Positions 33,215 to 42,355 of a stretch of DNA of 64,000 bases are shown one piece after another. Every line of letters starts with the position of its first letter. Position 1 is the stretch's first letter. The notes under the pieces were generated by a model. It made no database searches. It worked only from the letters and a program-made list of their open reading frames with translations, and had not been told where the DNA came from. The position numbers were made by a program, and so were the translations under genes. This DNA comes from Quillaja saponaria (taxonomy: Eukaryota > Streptophyta > Magnoliopsida > Fabales > Quillajaceae), in contig CM055612.1 in the NCBI GenBank assembly GCA_029379385.1, positions 14,198,001-14,262,000 on the forward strand. The letters run 5' to 3'.

Positions 33215-35876
33215 ATGAAGTTTCATAACTACCTTTTATGTACCCGTTGGTCTACATACTTTCATGTGATTCTTATCTTTCATATCAACTTAGTTTGGCT
33301 GATACACCCTATCAGCACTTCCACAACAAATGAAACCGACCATCTTGCACTATTTAAATTCAAAGAATCGATACAAACCAATCCACATGGAATCTTAACC
33401 TCATGGAATCACATGTGGAGTCCGCCATCAAAGAGTCATTTTTATACATCTCCAAGGTTATGAATTGGGTGGTTCAATTATCACCCTATATTGGTAACTT
33501 GAGCTTTCTCAGAAACTTCACCCTCCAAAACAACAGCTTCTATGGCCAAATTCCTCAACAAGTTGGCCTTTTGTTTCGGCTGCAAAATCTTTTGCTGACC
33601 AATAGCACATTGGGAGGGGAAATTCCTGTCAATTTAACTAAGTGTTCTAAACTTAGGATTATTGGTATCTATGGGAATAAACTTACTGGGGAAATTCCCA
33701 AGGAGATTGGTTCCTTGAAAAACCTTGAAGGATTGCACTTTAGGAGAAACAAATTGACAGGAACCATCCCTCATTCCTTGGGAAATCTAATCATCACTCA
33801 GTATATATATGTTGCAGAAAACAACTTCATTGGATCTATCCTAGATGAAATAGGTGATTTAAAAAACTTGTTGGTTTTGGACTTTGCGAACAATAAGTTT
33901 TATGGTAAGCTTCCTCCTTCTCTGCATAATTTGTCATCTGTCATCACCTTGTCATTTCAGTATAACCAAATTGAAGGAGTTCTTCCAAACAAGATAGGTG
34001 ACAATTTCAGAAATCTCCAAGACTTGGCCTTTGCTTATAACAAAATCTATGGGACAATCCTAACTTCATTGTCTAATATTTCTAAGCTTCAACTCATTGA
34101 CATACCTAGCAACAAATTTACTGGACAAGTTCCTGTTAGTCTAGGAAAGCTACAAAATCTTCGGTGGCTCGGATTATTGGATAACAATTTCAGAAATAAT
34201 TCAGCTCGTGACTTGCGTTTCTTGACATCTTTGGCAAATTGAAGCAAACTTGAAAGACTTACTTTCAGTTTGAATAATTTAGGAAGTGTTTTACCAAATT
34301 CAATAGCTACTATGTCAAGCCAACTCAATTATTTAAACTTTTATTCAAATCAAATGTCTGGAACCTTACCAGAAGGAATTGGGAATTTGAGCAGCTTATA
34401 TGTGCCAGGTATGGGTGAAAACCTACTGAGAGGAACTATTCCAACCTTTTTGGGGAAAATTCAGGACATGCAGGTATTGTATTTAAGTCAAAAAGGTCTA
34501 TTTGGATGCCTTCCATCCTTCATAGGTAATCTTACTAGATTGAACATGATTTGGTTAGACCAGAACAAATTAGAAGGGAGCATTCCATCAACAATTGAAA
34601 ATTATCATAATTTGCAGATACTGGACATTTCGCAAAATAAACTTAGTAGGGCTATTCCCAAGCAAGTAATTGGTCTTTCTTCTCTATATCACAGTTGCTT
34701 AATTTATCAGGAAACTCTTATACTCGCACCTTACCTACGGAAGTAGGGAAGCTACAAAATATTAATACACTGGACCTTTTAGAAAACAATCTGTTTGGTG
34801 AAATTCCTCTAACCATTAGAGATTGCTCAAGTCTGGAGTACCTTTTACTACAAGGGAATTTTTTTCGAGGTGACATGCCTTCATCCTTAGTCTCTTTAAA
34901 AGGTTTACAGTACTTAGATCTTTCAAGAAACAACTTCTCTGGAGAAATTCCAAAAGATCTGTCAAAACTACCTTCTTCAGTACTACATTTAAACTTTTCG
35001 TTCAATAATCTAGTAGGCAAGGTACCCGTTGAAGGGGTTTTCAAGAATGCAAGTGCAATTTCAGTGACTGGAAATAGTTTACTTTGCAGGGGTGTACGGT
35101 GTACAGAAACTTTTGCTAACAGCTTGTCCTGTCGAACATATGAACAAGGGAAAGCATCATGTGTTTAAATTAACAGTTACTGTAGTTCTAGTGGTGCTAT
35201 TTTTTCTTCTTTTGTTATGCTTCCATGCTATTTTTTGGATGAGACCATCAAAGAGGAAGTTATCTTTTACACCACCCGCAATTGAGCAACTTTCAAAGGT
35301 TTCATACGGAAGGCTCAATCAGGTAACTAACGGTTTTTCTCCCAATAACTTAGTCAGATTTGGTAGTTTTGGCTATGTATACAAAGGATTTCTAGCTCAA
35401 GGAGAACAAGTTACAGTGAAGGTACTCAATCTTGAAAAGAAAGGGGCATCTAAGAGTTTCAATGCTGAATGGAATGCTTTAAGAAATATAAGGCATCGCA
35501 ATCCAGTGAAGATCCTAGCCTATTGCTCAAAGTGCAGTGGCTTTATCCTAGAATTGAATGTGAAAATGAATCGCGGAGACTACGCCTTCTAGAAAGACTG
35601 AATATTGCAATAGATGTAGCATCTGCATTACATTATCTTCATGAGCAACATGAGCAGTTAATTGTTCACTATGACTTGAAGCCAAGCAATGTTCTTCTTG
35701 ATAATGACATGATTGCCCATGTGACTGATTTCGGTTTGTCAAAATTTATCTTTGTCATTAGTGACATTTTCAAGATTGTACTTTCATGTACCAAATTAAA
35801 AAATGAAAATTGGGAATGCTACCAAAGAGCTGAATCTTGCCAAGAATTATTTTCTTCGGGCCAAAAACCATGTTAG
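33215..35876 (+). pseudogene. LRR receptor-like kinase pseudogene, subfamily XII (EFR/XA21-like)
   Basis: Intact relatives are plasma-membrane receptors that sense microbial patterns. The relic starts with a hydrophobic signal ('FHVILIFHINLVWLI') and an LRR N-cap ('ETDHLALFKFKESI'). About twenty plant-type LRRs follow (33,470-35,020, 'LTGEIPKEIGSLKNL' style), then a membrane helix ('VVLVVLFFLLLLCFHAIFW', about 35,185-35,240) and the kinase N-lobe with a mutated P-loop ('RFGSFGYVYKG') and the Lys in 'VTVKVL'. The catalytic loop reads 'HYDLKPSN', the non-RD type of this subfamily with a Cys-to-Tyr-like change. 'DFGLSKF' is the last kinase motif. Breaks: frameshifts near 33,430, 34,695 and 35,090, a stop at 34,240, a deletion near 35,530-35,560 that removes the C-helix-to-hinge part, and loss of everything after DFG, including the second exon normally present. 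Confidence 0.9.
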
Positions 35877-36413
35877 CAGACCACAGACATAATCAAAGGT
35901 ATTAGTACTTGTTTAGTATGGTAACGAAAAGAAAAACATAAAAAAAATAAAGAATTGATCATATTAGAGTTCATGTATGAGATATATACATTGATCTAAA
36001 ATAATGTTACCCTGCAAGTTTATCACCAAGTTTAGACAGTAAGTATGCTACATTAGGGACATACATATATACATACTTAAATGCCATACTTAAATACACA
36101 TACATATCATATGTACTGTTACCCTGCAAATATTGTGTACATATCCTTGATCAAGTTTACAGTATGGACTAGATATTTTATGGTCATAGTTATTAAGAAT
36201 TCTATCAAATTTGAAAGTTTTATTAATGTCTTTAGAAACATAGAGTTCAGGTCAGCTTATTGGTCTTTTCTTGTACATTTTGATCAATTTTAAGGTTATT
36301 ATGTTTTCTTCTCTTTATTTTTTACCTTTTTTATTTTTTTTTTATTTTTTCCTTTAGGTTAGCCTACTTGAATTAATGCTATGTATGGAGGGCATATAGG
36401 ATAGGATAAAAAA
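35877..36413. other. Non-coding flank, no second kinase exon seen
   Basis: The C-lobe of the kinase is not found here in any frame. The DNA is AT-rich with a T-run around 36,300-36,355. Confidence 0.5.
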
Positions 36414-36767
36414 CTCTACATTCTAATTTGTTGGAGAAGTAGATCTTTGAATTTCAATAAAAATTTGACAATTATGTTTATGCTATAATGTTATCTCTGT
36501 CCAAGAAAATATTGTTGAATAGCTTCTTGAATAGCATTACGCTATAATGTTATCTTAGTTTTCTACTTTTGATCATGGCGAACCTTGTGTAGATATGGAT
36601 GTATGAAGTATCTGCCCAAGTTATAATAAATTCAAAACAATTCCTGCATTATTATGAAAAATTAAAACCAATGCTTATATAAGGTAATATCATGGGAATA
36701 GGGGGACATTTGAACATCATTAACAAATTGAAATTGCAATTTGACTTAAAAAATAATACGTGAAAAG
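36414..36767 (+). repeat. Direct repeat A flanking viral mosaic
   Basis: About 354 bp ('ctctacattctaatttg' to 'aatacgtgaaaag') repeats almost perfectly at 37,841-38,193. Only a handful of substitutions separate them. The sequence is non-coding and looks like host or transposon DNA, not virus. Confidence 0.9.
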
Positions 36768-37840
36768 TCTTTATTAGTCTCCCCAGTATTAGGAGTGGAA
36801 ATACTTCTTTTTGCAGGAGTATTAGTTTGAGAGGTCATAACTCCTTTTCCTTTAGGATCCCTGCAAAAATTCTCTAGTTAGAAAGTCGGACAAAGAATTA
36901 GATTCTCCTTTAATAAAATTCTATATCAAATTCAAAAACATAAAGGATTCCTTGCCATCTAGCAAATATTTGTTTAGATGCTATATTTTTAACATCTTTA
37001 AGAAGGATATCCTTAGCAGACTTGCAATCTATTCTTAATAAGAATTTTTTATTTAGCATATCAGATTCAAACTTAGCGATGCACATTACTATAGATAATA
37101 TTTCCTTTTTTATATCTTCTATGGGAATCATCAAAAGAAATAAAAAATCCAGAACCTGAAAATAGAGGAAAAGGCATAATGATACAGGAACCTGAAGAGG
37201 TAAACATCCTTAATGATCCCAAAGGATGGATCTATGCTGTAGACTTAGTTATAGCACAACAATGGTTTACTAAAATAACTATAGTTATGAATAATGAATT
37301 CAGTTTTCAGTCTGTTGCCTTAATAGATTCAAGAGCATATTTGAATTGTATTAATGAAGGACTAGTCCCATCCAAGTAATACATGTCAAGAAACAAAATA
37401 CACAGCGCACAAACAACTAGCTGCAATATGATTCAGCAGCCCAGATTAATTACCAAATATATGAGAAGAGTAGAAGAAAACTTACATTAACATAAACAAA
37501 TTCTTTATTATAAACAATTATGAATTCATGATAAGAATTAAAAATATCATTCATAATGTTTTGAAATTCAGATGAAGCATTTTTTAATCCAAATGGCATA
37601 ACATTCCATTTATAATACCCAAAAGGTACAGTAAAGGCAGTTTTGTACCTATCCTGTTCAACTATTTGAATTTGCCAATATCCTGATTTCATATCAAGTT
37701 TGGAAAATAAATCTTTGACTATTTAGAGTGTTCTGTAAAATACAAGTAAAAGTTTTGAGTTTATAATAGTGGGCTTGTACCTGTTGTACCTGTAGCTGCT
37801 ATTGCTATTGTCATATAGTACTCGTGACCGTGTGGTATAC
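36768..37840. mobile_element. Scrambled endogenous caulimovirid mosaic
   Basis: Four or five virus-derived pieces in alternating orientation are packed in about 1.07 kb. 36,768-37,115 is minus strand: the end of RNase H and the start of ORF2. 37,116-37,378 is plus strand: the protease N-terminal part with 'ALIDSRAYLNC', in which the active-site D-S-G reads D-S-R. 37,379-37,495 is minus strand: intergenic region with the poly(A) signal side. 37,496-37,720 is minus strand: RT fingers ('MKSGYWQIQI', 'MPFGLKNASSEFQ'), stopping just before the catalytic YxDD. 37,721-37,840 is plus strand: intergenic region. Each piece matches the larger copies at 38.6-42.4 kb or 58.6-62.2 kb. It cannot encode anything functional. 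Confidence 0.85.
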
Positions 37841-38193
37841 CTCTACATTCTAATTTGTTGGAAAAGTAGATCTTTGAATTTCAATTAAAATTTGACAATT
37901 ATGTTTATGCTATAATGTTATCTCTGTACAAGAAAATATTGTTGAATAGCTTCTTGAATAGCATTACGCTATAATGTTATCTTAGTTTTCTACTTTTGAT
38001 CATGGCGAACCTTGTGTAGATATGGATGTATGAAGTATTTGCCCTAGTTATAATAAATTCTAAAAAATTCCTGCATTATTATGAAAAATTAAAATCAATG
38101 CTTATATAAGGTAATATCATGGGAATAGGGGGACATTTGAACATTATTAACAAATTGAAATTGCAATTTGATTTAAAAAATAATACGTGAAAG
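37841..38193 (+). repeat. Direct repeat B flanking viral mosaic
   Basis: This is the second copy of the 36,414-36,767 segment, in the same orientation, directly to the right of the viral mosaic. Confidence 0.9.
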
Positions 38194-38589
38194 GAAAACA
38201 CATTACATCCTAGATACCAAGCCTAAACAAATTACACATAATTGGGGGATAACAATTATTTATACAAATAGGCAATACATAACTGAAGGTTACCTCCCCC
38301 CCCCCCCCCCCAAAAAAAAAAACCTAAACTAAATAGTGTCCCAATGTTTAACAAATGAAGAAAGAAAAGAAAAACAAAAGATAAAAAGAACTCCCCTCAT
38401 TTAAAGTCAATATCGATATCATCCTCAGGACGAGAGAAGGGAGCTGAAGGCTCGAGGCAAGAAGCGAATGTAGTAGCATCCTATCCTTCTTGCTGCAACA
38501 TCATCTGTAACAGCTCATTACTCTGATGATTAATAACATGGTTATGCTGCCAATGCTCTACGCATTGAACTTTCAAACGAGAGATTAAC
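38194..38589 (-). mobile_element. Fragment of the same transposon-protein element as 1-1,560
   Basis: On the minus strand a tail reading '...PEDDIDIDFK' and stop is followed by 'aacattgggacac' and a G-run (here C at about 38,295-38,312, then A). It parallels the order at 1,385-1,520 and 190-221. It contains no intact gene. Confidence 0.5.
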
Positions 38590-38594
38590 CTTCA

Positions 38595-38660
38595 CTCAAC
38601 GGACTACACGGGTTATCAGATGCCTCGACTTCTTGTCCTAGGTTTAACTCCTCGACTACA
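38595..38660 (-). repeat. Tandemly duplicated leader segment
   Basis: 'gactacacgggttatcag' occurs twice, about 50 bp apart. The same word lies downstream of the primer site in the plus-strand copy at about 63,910-63,930 (reverse complement). It therefore marks the viral leader, here joined directly to the intergenic region without the primer site. Confidence 0.75.
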
Positions 38661-39235
38661 CGGGTTATCAGCCCAGATTAATCATAGAAATATATAAAAG
38701 AAGAGTAGAAGAACACTTATATTAATAAAAACAGATTCTTTATTACAGGTACAAGGAATAAGTACAGAACATGATCTCAGGTACTATCTAACAACAGCAA
38801 TAGCAGCTATAGGTACAATAGGTACAAGCTCACTATTACAAACTTGAGATTTTCACTTGTATTCTACAAAACACTCTAAACACTCAAAGGCGTTATTTTT
38901 TCAAACTTCTGATATTCTAGGAACTTCAAAACTTACAAAGCTATAGAGGGCAAAGGCCCTTAAATAATAATCCTAGCATAATTGCCTGCGAGATAAGGCT
39001 GATAAATGCAGATTCCTTGAGATAAGGCTTATCCTTCTGTCTAGGCACATGTCCTGGATGGATTGGAGTCGGTCCACCAGATAGAAAGGGAATATTTAAT
39101 TTTATAAAGTAAATCCTTTTCTTTAAGAATTTTTTCTGCAAGTCACCGAAAGTCTTCTTTTCTTTTTGAAAAGATAACTTTTGCAAAGTGGATTCCTTTA
39201 CATTAGGAAAGTAAACTTTAACTTTTTGAAAAGAG
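38661..39235 (-). promoter_or_regulatory. Viral intergenic region: TATA-like box and poly(A) signal
   Basis: A TATTTAAGG box (minus strand, 38,958-38,966) precedes an AATAAA signal (minus strand, 38,739-38,744) by about 220 bp. The same order and spacing occur in the plus-strand copy (61,802 and 62,021). In caulimovirids this region directs the terminally redundant pregenomic RNA. Whether it is active here is unknown. Confidence 0.6.
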
Positions 39236-40362
39236 AATTATTGATGAGATTCTTCATCTAAAAAATCTTATGCTCCTTCGTCCAGAGGGTCTTGTGAGTC
39301 TGGGAAGTAGGCTAGGGTCATCTTGACTCATCTCAGAACTATTATCTTCAAGGATTTTTAGGAGCTCATTTTGAACATCATCTTTAGAAGAGGAGGCTAA
39401 TAAGCCTTTCACCATGTCAAGAACCTTTTTATTCTTATTAATATAAGGTTTCTGAGAAGAAGCTTTGGATTTTAAGATCCCTAGCTTTTGAAAATTATTA
39501 AGGTTATCTTCAAAATTAGAGAAGTTATCCCACCATTTGATTTGATTTGAGTTTTACTTATTAACCAAGAGACTGATTAATTAATCCCAAATGCTGAAGA
39601 AGAGCATTCTTTTACAATATATTCCCATTTAACAATCCATAGGAGCTGATAATAAGCTGTAAACATAATACTTTTGTCTTAAGGATCCAGAGAATGATTA
39701 TTCTCACAGAACCTTAACCAGTAAAGATGAACATATTTAGGTAAGGATGTAAGAAATAATCCCCATGAAAAGTACCATGTTTTAAACCACTGAGAAAAAG
39801 CAGTGGGAGAAGGTTCTTCATTAAGGGTGAACCTTAGAAACCAGCTATGCTTTCTTGCTTTATTTTCAAATAAAAGCAAGTTTTCCAATGCAGCCATATA
39901 ATCAAAATAAATATATAGCCGAGGAAATATTCTTCTATCTCTGATTTGTTTTTGACGGTATAAATCCATATCCCATTCTTCTGGCTTCATCACTTTATAA
40001 ATGATGATTTTTGAATAAGCCCATTCTGACCCTGCTCGAATCCAGGGTTTGTCAGAAATTGATTATGTGTCCACAAGAATATTTAAATAGAATAAAATAT
40101 TCCTGGGTTCCAATTCAGGGGGAAGATGATTATTCATATAGAAAGGAGCTATCTCATATGGTGCTAAATTAGCATACCTTTTTTCAATTGGTGCTGTCTT
40201 TTTATAAGATAGTGGAATATACAGATATCTGAAATCCTTGGTATTACAAGGAAGGGCTAACTTATAAGCCTGATCACTTCAGAAATCTTTATCAGTCTCC
40301 TCAGGATTAAGAGTGGAGAAATTTCTTTTTGCAGGAGTATTAGTTTGAGAGGTTATAATGCC
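39236..40362 (-). pseudogene. Caulimovirid ORF2, unknown function (minus copy)
   Basis: After the RNase H end, a second frame is readable in pieces, best at 39,993-39,679 ('YIYFDYMAALENLLLFENKA', 'SPTAFSQWFKTWYF', 'KYVHLYWLRFC'). The same protein is recognisable in the plus copy at 60.4-61.5 kb. It is rich in aromatic residues and Lys. I see no signal peptide, membrane helix or enzymatic motif. Florendovirus-like genomes are known to carry a second frame of unknown function downstream of the polyprotein, which fits. At the position of the plus-copy ATG this copy has ATA, and stops and frameshifts break the rest. Confidence 0.7.
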
Positions 40363-40374
40363 TTTACCTTTAGG

Positions 40375-40690
40375 ATCCCTGCAAAAATTCTCTAGTTAAA
40401 AAGTCAGGCAAAGAATTAGATTATCCTTTAATAAATTCTATATCAAATTCAAAAACAGAAAGGATTCCCTGCCATCTAGCAAATATTTATTTAGATGCTA
40501 TATTTTTAACATCTTTAAGAAGGATATCCTTGGCAGACTTGCAATCTATTCTTAATAAGAATTTTTTATTCAATAAGTCAGATTCAAACTTAACAATGCA
40601 CATAGCTATAGATAATATTTCTTTCTTTATAGTAGAATAATTTTGTTGTGCACCTTTCCAGGTTCCTGAAGTGAATCTAACCAATTGCTC
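40375..40690 (-). pseudogene. Caulimovirid RNase H (minus copy)
   Basis: The frame 40,684-40,487 is open, with 'TIKKEILSIAMCIVKFESD' (Glu), 'LLRIDCKSAKDILLKDVKN' (Asp) and the beginning of the final 'ASK' segment. The last Asp region ('LPDFL'-type) follows at about 40,400 in another frame. RNase H would remove the RNA template during reverse transcription. Frame changes on both sides disable it. Confidence 0.8.
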
Positions 40691-41006
40691 TTTATTAGCA
40701 ATTTTTTGTTTAAGTATATCTGATTTCGGAAAGCATCTGTTTCAACTATTTTAAATGCATTTGGATAAGGAATACAGAGACATGGGAGTTCTTTAACTCT
40801 TTGTTTTATCCTCTTAACATCTTCTGTAAAATCATTATTGGTCTAGCCTTAGTAGGTATTTGTTTTTCTGAGAAATCGGGTTCATAAGACAATTCTATTA
40901 TATGCTGTTTTCTATTCCAAAAGGCATTAGGAATTTCAGCACATATAGTTTGTTCAATTTTATGTTGAAATTTATTAATTTCATCTTGAAGCTTAGAAGA
41001 TTTCAA
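40691..41006 (-). pseudogene. Caulimovirid RT with core deletion (minus copy)
   Basis: The RT N-terminal part ('KQIPTKARPIMILQK', 41,006-40,806) is joined directly to the RT-RNase H connection ('NDFT' side). The fingers, palm and catalytic YxDD present at 59,130-59,920 in the other copy are absent. The junction lies at 40,836-40,839, in a shared AATA (TATT on plus). Without the palm no activity is possible. Confidence 0.8.
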
Positions 41007-41460
41007 TTATTGCTCAATCCTCTTGTATTCTATCTCTTCCTTTAGAGACATAAGAAAATTTTCTTTTCTTTTAATTGTATCTTTCATAAGATTGATTTCA
41101 TGCATTCGGGGTTCTTCAACAAATTCAAATTTAATTTGTCTACTTTTTATTGTAGTTTCTACCCTTGATTCGTCTATCTTAGAAATAGGGAATAACATGT
41201 GTAGAAAATGGTTTCCTAGAATCACTCCCTGGGCTAAGCCTTTGACTAGAACAAAGGGTAAAGGAAAACATACCTTGTTATTACAGACTGCCGCATTAGA
41301 TAATTTGTAGTCTATAATTAGACGATTTCCATCCACAGCATGGAGTATTTGTATAGTTTTCTGAAAGTACTTGGATGGGACTAGTCCTTCATTAATACAA
41401 TTCAAATCTGCTCCTGAATCTATTAAGGCAACATACTAAAAACTGAATTCATTATTCACA
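41007..41460 (-). pseudogene. Caulimovirid aspartic protease (minus copy)
   Basis: The active-site D-S-G-A is present (minus strand, 41,409-41,420, 'LIDSGADLNCINEGLVP'). It is followed by an open 132-codon frame with 'ILHAVDGNRLIIDYKLSNA', 'LVKGLAQGVILGNHFLHMLF' and a Lys/Glu-rich linker to RT. The protease would process the viral polyprotein. A stop lies just upstream of the D-S-G in the same frame ('FSF*YVA'), and the RT that follows is deleted. The spurious plus-strand frame opposite was discarded. Confidence 0.8.
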
Positions 41461-42355
41461 ACTATAGTTATTTTAGTAAACCATTTTTGTGCTATAACTA
41501 AGTCTCCATCACAGATCCATCCTTCGGGATCATTAAGGATGTTTACAGTTCCTTCTTTAGGTTCTTGTATCATTATACCTTTTCCTCTATTTTTAGGTTC
41601 TAGATTCTTGGTTTCTTTTGAGGATTCCCATAGAAAATCTTAGAACTAGTCTTCATCTGATTCTTTTAGAAAAGAAACTCTCTATTTTAGAGTTTTACTT
41701 CTTCCTTGATTTCATTAATTTCTGATTTTAAATCAGCAATAGTTGGTTCTTTTGATGAAGAGTTAACAGTTTTTACTCTGATTTTAAAGGAATAAGAATC
41801 ATCTTTTATACTTCCCTTTATTACTGAACTTTTACCCTTGTTATACATTTGAATATAGTTTTCTAACGTATTCTTCTTTCTTCAGGGTCTGTAATTTTAT
41901 CAATTAAGTTTAAAATTAGACTTTCTTCTTTTGACAAGACATTTTATACTAAGGTTGTTTAATCCTGTAGTTTTTAGGATACATTCATCACAATCATTAT
42001 CAGAACAACATTTTGATTTTTCAGACCATTCTGACTCAGAGTAATACTCATTTTTTGACTCTTCTAGACTCGAATATGATTTATACTGTTCTATTATAAA
42101 AGCATTCAATTGTTCCTTTTCTTCGTCAGAATCTTCTAATAAGATTTGACATAAGGATTTCTTTAAACCTTCATCAATTTGAAGAGCATTTATTTTGGAA
42201 GTGACCTGGTTTTCCACATTTATAACATATAGGAACTTTTTTGTAATTAGTTTCCTTGACTAAGGGTTTCTTATTTGTTTCATAATAACCAGTCTTTGTC
42301 TTTTCATTCTTTTTATATTGTTTTCTCTTATAAGGCAGATAGCCAACTTTCTTGG
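41461..42355 (-). pseudogene. Caulimovirid coat-protein C-terminal region with zinc knuckle
   Basis: A C-x2-C-x4-H-x4-C zinc knuckle ('CYKCGKPGHFQNKC', minus strand 42,227-42,186) is preceded by a Lys/Tyr-rich basic stretch. It is followed by an acidic 'LLEDSDEEKEQLNAFIIEQY' region and a second Cys-rich cluster ('CCSDNDCDEC', near 42,000). This layout matches the RNA-binding end of caulimovirid coat proteins and the linker to the protease. The N-terminal part of the coat protein is absent; host or transposon DNA begins near 42,355. Stops and frameshifts break it further. Confidence 0.8.

Larger units (their letters stand above)
38590..42355 (-). mobile_element. Endogenous caulimovirid copy, minus strand
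   Basis: The order on the minus strand is coat-protein C-terminus with zinc knuckle, aspartic protease, RT with its core deleted, RNase H, a separate ORF2, then the intergenic promoter/poly(A) region. There is no integrase, as in Caulimoviridae. Protein resemblance and gene order fit florendoviruses or petuviruses more than badnaviruses. The movement protein and coat-protein N-terminus are missing. All frames carry stops, so this is a defective relic. Components are listed separately. Confidence 0.85.

Noticed and set aside
38941..39186. Minus-strand 81-codon frame ending at the viral TATA box
   Set aside because: It overlaps the promoter region and ends in it. The matching region in the plus copy is interrupted, so it was not called as a gene.
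41023..41310. Plus-strand frame of 95 codons opposite the viral protease
   Set aside because: It is the antisense shadow of the protease; the same shadow appears at 58,682-58,876 in the other copy. It has no domain of its own.
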